64,000 bases of DNA. It comes from Luteibacter sp. UNCMF331Sha3.1 (GTDB lineage Bacteria > Pseudomonadota > Gammaproteobacteria > Xanthomonadales > Rhodanobacteraceae). Shown in pieces: positions 37,445 through 47,664 of this stretch (position 1 is the stretch's first letter; every line of letters begins with the position of its first letter). The stretch is from assembly GCF_900109915.1 (NCBI RefSeq), contig NZ_FOBU01000001.1, positions 62,001 to 126,000 of the forward strand. Reading direction: 5' to 3'. The position numbers and the translations under genes are program-made. The notes under the pieces were generated by a model. That model ran no database searches and was not told the DNA's origin. It was given only the letters and a program-made list of their open reading frames with translations.

Positions 37445-38968
37445 TCAACGGCACACGGGCACGCGCAGCGCCTGCCCTACCCTGAGCTGGTGACCCTTCA
37501 GCCCGTTCATGCGGGCGATGTCTTCGACGTCGGCGCAGTTGCTCTTGCGCGCGATGCTCACGAGCGTGTCGCCGCGGCGCACCGTGTAGCTCCTGGATCC
37601 GCCCGATGCCGGCTTCGACGCCGGCGACGGGCCGTTGGCCAGTGCCGACGACGTGGCGGCCGGGGGTGGCGGCGCGACGATCTTCACGGCGTTGTGCAGG
37701 TCGCTGGCGAGGATCGGCCACGGGCCGTCCGTGCAACTCGTGGCGTAGGCCTTCTCCAGCTGCCTGGGCACTTCGAGTCGCGCGCCCATCGGCTGCGTCT
37801 GCTGCGGATCGAGCCGCGGATTGAGGTTGCGCAACGTGCGGAACCAGCCGTTCGTCATGCCCTGCGCCGAGCCGAGGCACACGGTGAGTTCCGTGAGCGA
37901 GGCCGGGCGCTTGAGCACGATCTGACCGCCCTCGCCGTCGATCTTCGGCCAGGTGAGGTGGTAGCTGTCCGGATGCAGGAACAGCCACGCGGCGGCCAGC
38001 ACCATGGGCACGTAATCGCGCGTTTCGGCCGACATCTGGCCGTAGATCTGCGGATCGTAGAAGCTCGCGCCCGGGCTCGTCGCGGCGATGCGGCGCATGC
38101 GCCCTTCACCACCGTTGTAGGCCGCCAGCGTCAGTTCGAGGTTGTTGTTGAATGCGCCGAGTTGCTCGTCGATGTATTCCGCGTTGGCCTGCGCGGCCAG
38201 CGTGGGGTCGAAGCGCTGGTCGAAACCGTCCTCGTTCGACAGACCGAAACGCAGGCCCGTCGCGTACATGAACTGCAGGGGCCCCGACGCGCCGGAACGC
38301 GACACCGCGTGCACCTTGCCGCCGGATTCCTTGGCCATGATGCCGAACAGCAGCGCCTCGGGAAGATCGGCCTTCTTGTACGCGGGCCACATCTTGTAAC
38401 GCATCATCTGGTAATTGACGTACGCATCCATCAGGTTCGGACGCAACTGCGTCAGCCACATCTCCAGCGCGGCCTTCACCGGGCCGTTCATCACCATCAG
38501 GTCGGAGAACTGCTGGCCCTTCAGCATCGTGACGCTGCGCTGCGCCTGCGGCAGCGAACCGAGGGCGACCGACGATCCGGCGTCGCCCGGCTGCGCGCCC
38601 ACCTCGGCGCCCTGCACGGTGTCGTCGGCGTCTTCGCCTTCGATGAAGCTGCCGTCCTTCAATCGCAGCAGCCGGTCGAACACGGCGGCGAAACGTTGCG
38701 GATCGCAGCCCGGCGTCAGCCCACAGCGCGCGGACGCGTCCTTCAGCTGATCGAGGGCCTGCTTGCGCGTGCGGTCCGCCGTGGGAGTGTCGCCACGGCG
38801 TGCCTGGTCGATCGACGCCTCGTACCCCTTGCTCGCCTGGTTCATCCGGTCGTACAACGCATTGACCTCCGGCGTCGCCTTCGTCGGGCGGGGCGCCCCG
38901 CCGGACGCGCAACCAGCGAGAATGGCCAGGGGAAGGAGCAGGAGGTTACGCGGTACGCGGACAGGCAT
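37445..38968 (-). CDS. MltD-like membrane-bound lytic transglycosylase with LysM
   Basis: Periplasmic lipoprotein that cleaves peptidoglycan glycan strands. The 507 residues begin with a lipobox (LAILAGC, Cys19). An SLT domain lies near residues 195-330, with the catalytic glutamate in MAKESGG and the conserved GASGPLQFM and AAYNGGEGRM. The protein ends with one LysM domain (YTVRRGDTLVSIARKS). E. coli MltD has two LysM repeats, so the single repeat and the 150-residue region before the SLT domain differ. It is transcribed away from the DUF853 gene. Confidence 0.9.
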   Translation of the reverse strand: MPVRVPRNLLLLPLAILAGCASGGAPRPTKATPEVNALYDRMNQASKGYEASIDQARRGDTPTADRTRKQALDQLKDASARCGLTPGCDPQRFAAVFDRLLRLKDGSFIEGEDADDTVQGAEVGAQPGDAGSSVALGSLPQAQRSVTMLKGQQFSDLMVMNGPVKAALEMWLTQLRPNLMDAYVNYQMMRYKMWPAYKKADLPEALLFGIMAKESGGKVHAVSRSGASGPLQFMYATGLRFGLSNEDGFDQRFDPTLAAQANAEYIDEQLGAFNNNLELTLAAYNGGEGRMRRIAATSPGASFYDPQIYGQMSAETRDYVPMVLAAAWLFLHPDSYHLTWPKIDGEGGQIVLKRPASLTELTVCLGSAQGMTNGWFRTLRNLNPRLDPQQTQPMGARLEVPRQLEKAYATSCTDGPWPILASDLHNAVKIVAPPPPAATSSALANGPSPASKPASGGSRSYTVRRGDTLVSIARKSNCADVEDIARMNGLKGHQLRVGQALRVPVCR

Positions 38969-39106
38969 GCACGGGCTCGGACGGGTCGGACAATGCGGGC
39001 CACGTTACCCCCCGGGGCCTGCGGACTCAAGCGGCACGACGGCAAATTCCCCGTAACGGCGAGCCGTTGCGTAGACTTGTTCAGCATCTTGTTAAGGACG
39101 AAAAGC

Positions 39107-40612
39107 ATGGCCAGCATCTTCGTAGGACGCAACGACGACACGGCCGTCGACCTCGACGCCCGCTACGGCAACCGGCACGGCATGATCGCCGGCGCCACCG
39201 GTACCGGAAAATCCGTCAGCCTGATGCTGCTTGCCGAGGGTTTTTCCCGCCTCGGCGTGCCCTGCTTCCTCGCGGACGCCAAGGGCGATCTGGCCGGCCT
39301 GTCGCAGGCGGCCGGCGCCCCGTCGGAGAAACTCGCCGCGCGCCTCGCCCGGCTCGGCCTCGCCGACTGGAAGCCGCAGGCCAATCCCGTGGTCTTCTGG
39401 GACATCTACGGCAAATCGGGGCATCCGGTGCGCGCCACCGTGTCCGAAATGGGCCCCACCCTGCTCTCGCGCATCATGGAACTCAACGACACGCAGGAAG
39501 GCGTGATGGAAGTGATCTTCCGCGTGGCCGACGACGAGGGGCTGCTCCTGCTCGACCTCGGCGACCTCCGCGCGATGCTGGGCTTCGCGGCCGAACACGC
39601 GAAGGACATCTCCGCGCGCTATGGCCTCATCAGCACACAGAGCGTCGCGGCGATACAGCGCGCGCTGCTGAAGCTCGAGCAGGACGGTGCCGACGCGTTC
39701 TTCGGCGAGCCGGCGCTCGAACTCGCCGACCTGATGCGCCAGGACATGAGCGGGCGCGGCGTCATCAGCGTGCTCGCCGCCGACGCGCTGATCATGAAGC
39801 CGCGCCTGTATTCCACATTCCTGCTGTGGCTGCTCTCGGAACTGTTCGAGCAGTTGCCCGAGGTGGGCGACCTCGACGTGCCGAAGATGGTGTTCTTCTT
39901 CGACGAGGCGCACCTGCTGTTCGACGACGCGCCCCCGGCGTTGCGCCAGCGTGTCGAACAGGTCGTGCGCCTGATCCGCTCCAAGGGCGTGGGCGTGTAT
40001 TTCTGCTCGCAGAATCCCGACGACGTGCCCGGCGAGATCCTCGGCCAGCTCGGCAATCGCGTGCAGCATGCGCTGCGCGCGTTCACGCCGCGCGACCAGA
40101 AGGCCGTGAAGGCGGCCGCCGAAACCTTCGCGCGCAATCCGAAGCTCGACGTGACGGAAGCCATCGGCACGCTGGGCACCGGCGAAGCGCTGGCGTCCAC
40201 CCTCGGCGACGGCGGCGTGCCGTCGCCCGTGCAGAAAGTGCTCGTTTCCACGCCCACGTGCCGCATCGGCGCGATCACCGACGACGAACGCCGCACGATC
40301 CGCTCGCGCTCGCCGGTGGGTGGCAAGTACGACACCGCGATCGACCGCGAATCCGCGGAAGAACGGCTCGCGGCGCGCGCGGCGGAAAAGAGCGCGACGG
40401 ACACCCCGCCTGCGAAGGCTGGCCGCAAGGACGACGGCGCAGGCGATACCGGAGGCTGGGGCGGCGTCGTGCGCGACGCCGTCTTCGGCACGGGACGTCG
40501 CCAGGGCATGATCGAGACCATGGCGAAATCCATGGTGCGCACCGCGGGCTCGCAGGCCGGGCAGCGGATCGTGCGCGGCATCCTGGGCAGCATCTTCGGC
40601 GGAAAGCGCTGA
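39107..40612 (+). CDS. HerA-like ATPase, DUF853 family (YjgR-like)
   Basis: P-loop ATPase of the FtsK/HerA class, 501 residues, with Walker A GATGTGKS near 29-36 and Walker B in [13 protein letters not shown]. An arginine-bearing region ([17 protein letters not shown]) and a flexible Lys/Ala/Gly-rich stretch lie before the C-terminal tail. Family function is not settled; it is a conserved cytoplasmic protein. A GGACG-type ribosome site precedes the ATG at 39107. The next gene starts two bases after its stop. Confidence 0.9.
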   Translation: MASIFVGRNDDTAVDLDARYGNRHGMIAGATGTGKSVSLMLLAEGFSRLGVPCFLADAKGDLAGLSQAAGAPSEKLAARLARLGLADWKPQANPVVFWDIYGKSGHPVRATVSEMGPTLLSRIMELNDTQEGVMEVIFRVADDEGLLLLDLGDLRAMLGFAAEHAKDISARYGLISTQSVAAIQRALLKLEQDGADAFFGEPALELADLMRQDMSGRGVISVLAADALIMKPRLYSTFLLWLLSELFEQLPEVGDLDVPKMVFFFDEAHLLFDDAPPALRQRVEQVVRLIRSKGVGVYFCSQNPDDVPGEILGQLGNRVQHALRAFTPRDQKAVKAAAETFARNPKLDVTEAIGTLGTGEALASTLGDGGVPSPVQKVLVSTPTCRIGAITDDERRTIRSRSPVGGKYDTAIDRESAEERLAARAAEKSATDTPPAKAGRKDDGAGDTGGWGGVVRDAVFGTGRRQGMIETMAKSMVRTAGSQAGQRIVRGILGSIFGGKR

Positions 40613-40614
40613 CG

Positions 40615-41877
40615 ATGCCGCGGCATGCACTCGCGGATCCGACGACCCCGTTCGCCGAACGCATCCGCCTCGGCTGGCGCTACCCGCTCGGCGGCGCGGC
40701 GATCTGGACCATCGGCGCGATCACGCTGTTCGAATCCATCGCGTTCCTGCCGATCACGGGCCTGAAACTGCTGGTTCTCGCGCTCGGCTGGGTCGCGCTG
40801 TACACCTATTCTTTCGAATGCCTCCGGCATACGGCCGACGGTTACGCCGATCCGCCCGAAGCGGCGGTCAATGGCGGCGACGGCACGAGTGTCGCGCTGA
40901 TCCTCATCCAGCTGACGGGCAACGCGGTGGCGGTGCTCGCCCCCATCCTGTTCGGCTTCCCGGGCCTCGCGGTCTCGTTGCTGTTCGCGCTGGTGCTGCC
41001 GGTGATCACGATGTCGCTCGCCTTCGACGGCGTGGGCGCGGCGCTCAATCCGCTCACGTGGTTCGAGGCGATCCGCCGGCTCGGCGGCAGCTACGCGATG
41101 CTGTTCGCGATGGTGCTCGCCAGCAGCCTGCTCCAGGCCGCCGCGCAGTACGCATTGAAGGACCACGGGCCGACGTTCTTCGGTACGCTGGGCTATTACC
41201 TCGTCGCGAACTACCTCACCGTGTACAACTTCCACCTGATGGGCGCGCTGATCCATCACAAGCACGAGGCGCTCGGCTACCAGCCCGCGGCGATCGACAT
41301 CGCCGCGGCGGCCGAGCCCGACGACGATCAGGCCCTGCTCGCGCACGTCGACCTGATCGCTCGCGACGACGTGCCGGGCGCGACGGACATCCTCACCGAA
41401 CGACTGCGCGAAGGCCTTGCGCCGGCGTCCATGCACACCCGTTATCGCGAACTGTTGCGCGCGCAGGGTCGTCTGCCCGAACTGCTGGTGCACGGCCAGA
41501 TCTGGATCGCGGCGCTGGTGACCGCCGGCGAAACGCGCCGGGCACTCGGCGTGGTGCAGGACTGCATCGGCGTCGACGCCACGTTCCTGCCCGACGACAC
41601 CCTCACCTGCGGCCCGCTCGCCGACACCGCCGCGCATGGCGGCATGACACGGCTCGCGCTGCACCTCGCGGAAGGCTACGCACGCACGTGGCCGCGCGAC
41701 ATGGGCGCGCCGCATTACGGCCTGCTGGCCGCGCGCATGCACGAGCGCCTCGGGCAGCACGACGACGCCGCGGCGCTCGCGCGGCAGCTCCTTGCCGGGC
41801 ATCCCGATCACCCGCTCCGCATCGACGTCGAGGCGTTCCTGACCTCCGTCGATGCCGCCCGCCCGGTGTCCCGATGA
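40615..41877 (+). CDS. Inner-membrane protein with C-terminal helical-repeat domain
   Basis: 420 residues. The first half (about 25-215) has five or six membrane helices ([36 protein letters not shown] and others). The second half is soluble and TPR-like ([20 protein letters not shown]..., [20 protein letters not shown]). No named family is recognised. It is tightly coupled to the DUF853 ATPase (two-base gap) and to greB (ATGA overlap), suggesting the ATPase and this protein work together at the membrane. Confidence 0.82.
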   Translation: MPRHALADPTTPFAERIRLGWRYPLGGAAIWTIGAITLFESIAFLPITGLKLLVLALGWVALYTYSFECLRHTADGYADPPEAAVNGGDGTSVALILIQLTGNAVAVLAPILFGFPGLAVSLLFALVLPVITMSLAFDGVGAALNPLTWFEAIRRLGGSYAMLFAMVLASSLLQAAAQYALKDHGPTFFGTLGYYLVANYLTVYNFHLMGALIHHKHEALGYQPAAIDIAAAAEPDDDQALLAHVDLIARDDVPGATDILTERLREGLAPASMHTRYRELLRAQGRLPELLVHGQIWIAALVTAGETRRALGVVQDCIGVDATFLPDDTLTCGPLADTAAHGGMTRLALHLAEGYARTWPRDMGAPHYGLLAARMHERLGQHDDAAALARQLLAGHPDHPLRIDVEAFLTSVDAARPVSR

Positions 41878-42374
41878 GCCGCTGGCGTCCACCGGCGCCG
41901 TCCTCCACGGCGATCATCACGCGCGAAGGCTTCGAGCGCCTGAAGGCCGAGCTCGACCACCTCTGGCATACGGTGCGGCCGGAAGTCGTGAAGGCGCTCG
42001 CGGCGGCGGCCGCCGAGGGCGATCGCTCCGAGAACGCGGAGTACACGTACCGCAAGAAGCAGCTCGGCGAGATCGACCGTCGCGCGCGCTACCTGAGCAA
42101 GCGCATTCCGGTGCTGAAGGTGGTCGAGGCCGCGCCGTCGCAACGCGACGCCGTGTTCTTCGGCGCCACCATGGAACTGGAAAACGTCGCATCCGGCGAG
42201 ACGGTGCGCTACCGCATCGTCGGCCCCGACGAGACCGACGCGCGCAAAGGCTGGATCAGCATCGACTCGCCGATGGCGCGCGCGGTGCTGAAGAAGCGCG
42301 TGGACGACGAATTCGACGCGGAGCTACCCGGGGGGCGCACGCGCTTCGCCATCGTGGCCGTGGCGTACGAATAG
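41874..42374 (+). CDS. greB: Transcription elongation factor GreB
   Basis: Binds the secondary channel of RNA polymerase and stimulates cleavage of backtracked RNA. The 166 residues have the N-terminal coiled coil with the acidic tip ([17 protein letters not shown]) and the C-terminal FKBP-like domain (about 90-166). The motif [14 protein letters not shown] is of the GreB type. The start overlaps the stop of the membrane protein gene. Confidence 0.96.
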   Translation: MSRWRPPAPSSTAIITREGFERLKAELDHLWHTVRPEVVKALAAAAAEGDRSENAEYTYRKKQLGEIDRRARYLSKRIPVLKVVEAAPSQRDAVFFGATMELENVASGETVRYRIVGPDETDARKGWISIDSPMARAVLKKRVDDEFDAELPGGRTRFAIVAVAYE

Positions 42375-42387
42375 CCAGCGACGTTCG

Positions 42388-42454
42388 GTGGGAGCCAGCC
42401 TGCTGGCGATGGGTGCTCACGGCAAGCGCCCATCGCCAGCAGGCTGGCTCCCAC
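42388..42454. repeat. Inverted REP pair (REPIN-like) in convergent gap
   Basis: GTGGGAGCCAGCCTGCTGGC...GATGGGTGCT with inverted partner AGCGCCCATC...GCTGGCTCCCAC, a near-perfect palindrome. It fills the 98-base gap between greB and the sensor kinase gene, whose 3' ends meet here. Confidence 0.85.
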
Positions 42455-42472
42455 CCGGAGATAGATCACGTG

Positions 42473-45400
42473 TCACGAAGCGATCGCCAGGCGATCGGCC
42501 AGCCGTTCCAGTCCGTCGTTGAACGCGGCCACCTCCCTGCCGAAGGCGTCCACCGCGCCGATGTCCAACGCGCCGCCGTCGCGTAGCGCGCGCTCGATGC
42601 GCTCACCGCGCTCGCCGACGTCCGAGTGCCCGAACACGTTCACGCCGCCGAGGACGTGATGGATCCAGCCGGCGATCTCGCTGGCCTCGCCGCGGTCGAG
42701 CACGGCCGGCAGGCGCGTCAGCGCGTCGCGTGTGGCGTCGACGCCGGCCCGGATCACGCTGGCGATGTTGCCGTCGTGCCCGAACGCACGGCGCAGGCGG
42801 TCCATGTCCACGACGGGCACGTCGTCGTCGTCCGGCAACAGCCAGCGATCGAGCGCCTCATGGAAAGCCTCCAGGCGAATGGGCTTGCGCAGCAGGTCGT
42901 CCATCCCCGCGGCGAGACAGATATCCCGCTGGTCGGCGCGCGCGTCGGCGGTCATCGCGACGATGGGCATGCGCCGTCCGGTGCCGGCCTCGCGCCGACG
43001 TACCTCGCGCGCCACCTCGTAACCGTCCATGCGTGGCATGTGGCAATCGACGAGCAACAGGTCGTAGCGGGCGGCGTCAATCGCCTCCAGCGCGGCGACG
43101 CCGTCGTCGACGACGTCGCAGACGTAGCCGCGCATGCCCAGCTGCACGCGGACCAGCTCCTGGTTGACGGGGTGGTCCTCGGCCAGCAGGATCCGCGCGT
43201 CGCGGCGCACCGCACGTCCCAAGGAAAAACCCTCGGGCTCCGCTAGGCGCGGCACGGTCGCCGGATCGGCCACCGCGAGCTCCAGCGTCAGGGTGACGAC
43301 GGTGCCCTGCCCCGGCTCGCTGTCGATCGCGATATGTCCACCCATGCGTTCGATCAGGCGTCGGGCGATGCTCAGCCCGAGCCCCGTGCCGCCGAAGCGT
43401 CGCGTCGTGGACGACTCCGCCTGGCTGAAGGGCGCGAACACGTGCCGCAGTTTCGCCGCGTGAATGCCGATGCCCGTGTCCGCCACGGCGATGCGAAGCC
43501 GCTGGCGATTGCCGTGTTCTTCGTCGACGCGGACCTCGACACGGACCTCGCCGCTGGCGGTGAACTTGATCGCATTGCCGAGCAGGTTGAGCAGCACCTG
43601 GCGCAGGCGCCCGTCGTCGACGACCACGGCGGACGCCAGCGCGGTGTCGACGTGCGAACGCAGCACCAGGCCCTTGGCCTCGGCCTGCGCCTCCATGATC
43701 GCCACGGCGCCTTCGACGATCGCGCGCGGATCGGCGGGCTGCGGGTCGAGCTCGAGGTGTCCTGCTTCGATCTTCGAGAAGTCGAGCACGTCGTCGAGGA
43801 TGTGCAGCAGCGCTTCGGCGGAGTGTTCGATGGTCGACACCATCTTGCGCTGCCGCGGGTCGAGCGGCGTGCGTTCGAGCACGTCGAGCAGGCCGATCAC
43901 GCCGTTCATGGGCGTGCGGATCTCGTGACTGATGGTGGCGAGGAAGTCGCTCTTCGCGCGGGTGGCCGCCTCGGCCTCGTCACGCGCGTGCGCGACGCCG
44001 CGCGCCGCGAGTTCCTGCGCCGTCACATCCACCCAGTAACCGTTCCAGCGCACGCTACCGTCGGCCGCGGCGAGCGGCACGGCGTCGGAGCTGATGTAGC
44101 GGACGCGTTCGCCGACCTGCGCGCGCACGGTCACGTGCAGTGGCGTGAGTTCGCGCGCGGACCGCTCGAACGCGTCGCGCAGTCGCTCGCGATCTTCGAT
44201 CGGCACCGGCGCCAGCATCGTGGCGTCGCCCGCGAGCAATGTCCCCGGTTCGATGCCGAGGATGCTCAGCGGGTCGCCACCGACGTAGGTCATCGCATAC
44301 GCGCCATCGGTGCCGCGGACGGCCTCGTAGACGACCGCCGGCACGTGCGCGGTGACTTCCGCGAGGCGTCGTTCGGTGCGCTCGCGGCGCCGCGTCTCGC
44401 GACGCAGGTTGAGGTAGGCGTAGCTGATCGCGATCAGCGAGACGAGCAGCACGAGCACGAACGGCAGGACCCGCCCCGCGATCTCGCGCCACGTCGGGCC
44501 GACGACGTAGTGCGCCGCGAACCAGGTGTTGCGGATTTCCTGCTGGCGATGCGTCGACAGGTTCACGAGCACGCGATTGATCAGTGGCACCAGGGGCGCG
44601 AGCTCGCTGCGCACGCCGATGGCGATCGCCTCGGTGTCGCCGGTCGGCGCGGCGACCTTGAGCTGACCGAGGAAGGCTTCGCGGATGTGGTAGTCGACGG
44701 AGGCGAGGTTGCCCACGAACGCGTCGCCCTCGCCCGCCGCCAATCGGCGCATGCCGTCGAATTCCGTGTCGACGGGGATGACCGTCGCGCCCGGAATGCG
44801 TGCGAGCAGCCGCCGGATGGGCTCGCGGGTGACGTTGCCGAACACGCGCTTGCCGGCGAGGTCGTCGCGCCCCGCGACGGTCGGCGCGCCCTCGCGCGTG
44901 ACGATCATGATCGGGAAATCGAGGTACGGCACGCTGGGTTCCAGGAACGGGAACGTCGCGCTCTGCGGATTGTTGATCGCGGCGACGAGATCGACGTCGC
45001 CATGGCGCACGCGCGCCACGGTGCCGGCCCAGTTCTCGCTGGTGACCTGCGTGAGTCGCAGGCCGAGTTCGGCGGCGATCTCGCGCACGTAGTCGAGTGC
45101 CAGTCCCTCGGCTTCGCCCTGCCCCGACAGCAGGCTGAAGGGCGCGTAGCTCGGGTCGACGCCGAGGCGCAACGTCGGCAACGCCTTCAGGTAGGCCTTT
45201 TCCTTCTCGCTGAGCGGAATGTCGGTGCCCCGCGGCCGGGGCGCGATCTCGCGACCGACCCAGCGCGCGCGCAGCCTGCCGTGATCGGCCGCCGTCAGTT
45301 CGCCGAGGGCATGGTCGATCGCATGCCCCAGCGGCGCGCGATCGGCCGGCACGGCGAACGCCAGTGCGCTGATGGGAAGCGCCAGCGGCGCCCCGACCCG

Positions 45401-46027
45401 CAGTGCGTGCTCCAGCCCGAGGCGCGACACGAACTCGCGCGCCGAGAACGGGTTGTCGAGGTACGCGGTGACGTCGCCGGAGCGGACTTTCTCGAGCGCG
45501 TCGGCCGTGGACGACGTCTCGACGAGGGTGGTTTCCGGCAGTTCCCGCCGCAGGGCGGTCATGTCGAAGTAGCCGGCGTGCACGGCGAGCCGCTTGCCGC
45601 GCAGGTCTCCGGGCCGGTGGATCACCGGCGCGTCGTTCCGTTCCACGAGGGCCGGCAGGGATTCGAAATAGGTCGCGCCGACGCGGATACCCGGCATCCC
45701 GGCTTCGAGTGGCGTGACCGACGTGGCCACATCGATCTCGCCACGCGCGAGCGCCGCCAGCAGTTCGGGCCACGACGCGTAGACGCGGGTCTGCAGGGTC
45801 ACCCCGAGGTCCGTCGCGATCTGGCGCAGGTAATCCGGGCCCAGCCCCTCCAGCTCGCCGTCGCGCATTTCCTCGAACGGCGGGTATCCCTCCCGGTAGG
45901 CGCCGACGGTCAGCACCGGGTGGCGCCGTAGCCACTCGGCGTCCTGGCGGGACAGCGGCGTCTCAGGCGCGGCAGCGACGGGGAGCGCCAGCAGGACCAG
46001 GATTAACAACAGCAGGCGTCGGATCAC
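42473..46027 (-). CDS. BvgS/EvgS-like hybrid sensor histidine kinase
   Basis: Multistep phosphorelay sensor of 1184 residues. Order: signal peptide (1-20), two periplasmic solute-binding-like domains (about 30-260 and 280-505), a membrane helix (about 520-540), a PAS domain (about 555-670) and HisKA with phospho-acceptor H701 (SHEIRTP). HATPase (N-box about 817, GTGLGLS about 880), a receiver with D994 (LLVDCHMPRMDG) and a C-terminal Hpt domain with probable phospho-histidine H1123 (WIHHVLGG) complete it. The start is GTG at 46027, directly before the signal peptide. It is divergent from the response regulator gene, its likely partner. Confidence 0.93.
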   Translation of the reverse strand: MIRRLLLLILVLLALPVAAAPETPLSRQDAEWLRRHPVLTVGAYREGYPPFEEMRDGELEGLGPDYLRQIATDLGVTLQTRVYASWPELLAALARGEIDVATSVTPLEAGMPGIRVGATYFESLPALVERNDAPVIHRPGDLRGKRLAVHAGYFDMTALRRELPETTLVETSSTADALEKVRSGDVTAYLDNPFSAREFVSRLGLEHALRVGAPLALPISALAFAVPADRAPLGHAIDHALGELTAADHGRLRARWVGREIAPRPRGTDIPLSEKEKAYLKALPTLRLGVDPSYAPFSLLSGQGEAEGLALDYVREIAAELGLRLTQVTSENWAGTVARVRHGDVDLVAAINNPQSATFPFLEPSVPYLDFPIMIVTREGAPTVAGRDDLAGKRVFGNVTREPIRRLLARIPGATVIPVDTEFDGMRRLAAGEGDAFVGNLASVDYHIREAFLGQLKVAAPTGDTEAIAIGVRSELAPLVPLINRVLVNLSTHRQQEIRNTWFAAHYVVGPTWREIAGRVLPFVLVLLVSLIAISYAYLNLRRETRRRERTERRLAEVTAHVPAVVYEAVRGTDGAYAMTYVGGDPLSILGIEPGTLLAGDATMLAPVPIEDRERLRDAFERSARELTPLHVTVRAQVGERVRYISSDAVPLAAADGSVRWNGYWVDVTAQELAARGVAHARDEAEAATRAKSDFLATISHEIRTPMNGVIGLLDVLERTPLDPRQRKMVSTIEHSAEALLHILDDVLDFSKIEAGHLELDPQPADPRAIVEGAVAIMEAQAEAKGLVLRSHVDTALASAVVVDDGRLRQVLLNLLGNAIKFTASGEVRVEVRVDEEHGNRQRLRIAVADTGIGIHAAKLRHVFAPFSQAESSTTRRFGGTGLGLSIARRLIERMGGHIAIDSEPGQGTVVTLTLELAVADPATVPRLAEPEGFSLGRAVRRDARILLAEDHPVNQELVRVQLGMRGYVCDVVDDGVAALEAIDAARYDLLLVDCHMPRMDGYEVAREVRRREAGTGRRMPIVAMTADARADQRDICLAAGMDDLLRKPIRLEAFHEALDRWLLPDDDDVPVVDMDRLRRAFGHDGNIASVIRAGVDATRDALTRLPAVLDRGEASEIAGWIHHVLGGVNVFGHSDVGERGERIERALRDGGALDIGAVDAFGREVAAFNDGLERLADRLAIAS

Positions 46028-46111
46028 GTCGTGGACTTCGTCAGGGAAGGCTTGGTGGGCATAATCGGGGCCTGTACGCTCGACCGCAACGAAAGCAGGA
46101 GAACACGACGC

Positions 46112-46756
46112 ATGCCATCCAAGGCACTCAGGGTCATTCTGGCCGACGACCATCCCCTGGTCCTCGTTGGCGGCGCGCTGGCGCTGGAGAACGCCAACAT
46201 CGAGGTCGTGGGCAAAGCCCGGGCCACGGACGAACTGATGGCCCTCCTCGCGGAACGCGGATGCGACGTCGTCATTACGGATTTTCTCATGCCGAGTGAT
46301 CGGCAGGATGACGGATTCGCCCTCCTCGACACCATCGTGAAGCAGTATCCGGACATGGCGGTGGTGGTGCTGACGATGATCAACCGGCCTGCCGCGCTGC
46401 AGTCCATGCTCAACCGCGGCGTGCTGGGCATCGTCGACAAGCGCGCCCCGATGGACGAACTCGCCACCGCCGCTCGCGCGGTCGCCGCGGGCGAGACCTA
46501 TCTCAGCGAAACGCTGCTCGACATCCTCAACGAGGCCGACGAGGTGTCCGAGGCCATGCCCGGCGCCGCCCTGTCGCCGCGCGAAACCGAGGTGATCCGC
46601 CAGTTCGTGGCTGGACGCTCGCTGCAGCAGATCGCCGAGAGCGAAGGCAAGTCCGTGAAGACCATCAGCCGCCAGAAGCGCGACGCCATGCGCAAGCTCG
46701 GCGTGGATCACGACAGCCTGCTCGGCGACTACGTGCGGGATCACGGGTTGAGGTAA
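46112..46756 (+). CDS. NarL/FixJ-family response regulator, BvgA-like
   Basis: 214 residues. The receiver domain (about 5-120) has the acidic pair ADDH and a phospho-acceptor aspartate in ITDFLMPSD, followed by a LuxR-type helix-turn-helix (LSPRETEVIRQFVAGRSLQQ...). AGGAG lies ten bases before the ATG. Only 84 bases separate it from the divergent kinase gene, so both are probably controlled by the same site and may be autoregulated. Confidence 0.93.
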   Translation: MPSKALRVILADDHPLVLVGGALALENANIEVVGKARATDELMALLAERGCDVVITDFLMPSDRQDDGFALLDTIVKQYPDMAVVVLTMINRPAALQSMLNRGVLGIVDKRAPMDELATAARAVAAGETYLSETLLDILNEADEVSEAMPGAALSPRETEVIRQFVAGRSLQQIAESEGKSVKTISRQKRDAMRKLGVDHDSLLGDYVRDHGLR

Positions 46757-46782
46757 CCCAGAGCCGAAGCGAAGGTCCACGG

Positions 46783-46849
46783 GTGGGAGCCAGCCTGCTG
46801 GCGACGGGTGCTCGCGACAAGCGCCATTCGCCAGCAGGCTGGCCCCCAC
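46783..46849. repeat. Inverted REP pair (REPIN-like) in convergent gap
   Basis: GTGGGAGCCAGCCTGCTGGC with inverted partner GCCAGCAGGCTGGCCCCCAC. It occupies the 100-base gap between the response regulator and DUF3025 genes, which converge. Confidence 0.82.
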
Positions 46850-46856
46850 CCGTCAG

Positions 46857-47660
46857 CTATGCATCCGGACCGCGCAGTGGTGACGGGTACGTCCGCCCCG
46901 CCCTCAAGGGCTGGAAACACGGTGCCGTCGTGTAGAACGCTTCGTCACCCGTTTCCGGGTGCCAGCCCGGCACGCCCGATACCGGCAACGGCCGCAGCTC
47001 CAGCGGATCGTTCAACACCTGGCCCGAGGCGATCGCTTCGGCGCAACGTGCCAGGGGATCGCCCTCGCCGAGCACCACCAGCGCCTTCCCCACGAGCAAT
47101 TTGCGGGGCGTGAGCGCGTGTTCGAGCAACGCGTGCCCGAACACCTCGACGTGCGCGTCCCCGGACAGCCACGCGCCGCGATGCGTCCAGAACAGCGCAT
47201 GCCAGTCGTGCGCGTCCCATGCTGCCAGCATCGCGGGATCGCGCAGGCGGACGATCATGCCCGCCTCGTCGAAATGCGTGAGAGCGCACTGGGGGCGCGA
47301 TCGTTCGCGTGGTCCCATCACGGCGATCTCCGCGACCTGCCGCGCGTTCAGCGCCCGCTTGATCGCGCCATGGCGAAGCCACACGAACGCGTTGAAGAGG
47401 TCGTGCCAGTTTTCGGCACGCGTCGCCACGGCCCCGTGGCGCGCGATGCGCTCTTCGTAATGCAGGCCGTCGGCGAGGAGCCCCTTGTCCTGCGTGACGA
47501 ATCGCCGGTCCGATCCCGTGGCCCATAGCGCATTGAGCGCCTCGACGTCCGGCCAGCGCTCGCCCTCGACGAAGGCGGCGTAGGCGGACCAGTGCGACAG
47601 GGGCGGCGACGCGAGCACACGTCGATCCAGCGCCTCGCGCGTCGGCGCCACATAGCGCAT
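46857..47660 (-). CDS. DUF3025 family protein
   Basis: A 267-residue cytoplasmic protein of the DUF3025 family, recognised from the pattern WPDVEALNALW...FVTQDK...YEERIARHGAVATRAENWHDLFNAFVWLRHGAIKRALN. Its biochemical function is unknown. It starts four bases after the rimO stop, so the two are co-transcribed. Confidence 0.85.
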   Translation of the reverse strand: MRYVAPTREALDRRVLASPPLSHWSAYAAFVEGERWPDVEALNALWATGSDRRFVTQDKGLLADGLHYEERIARHGAVATRAENWHDLFNAFVWLRHGAIKRALNARQVAEIAVMGPRERSRPQCALTHFDEAGMIVRLRDPAMLAAWDAHDWHALFWTHRGAWLSGDAHVEVFGHALLEHALTPRKLLVGKALVVLGEGDPLARCAEAIASGQVLNDPLELRPLPVSGVPGWHPETGDEAFYTTAPCFQPLRAGRTYPSPLRGPDA

Positions 47661-47664
47661 GGGA

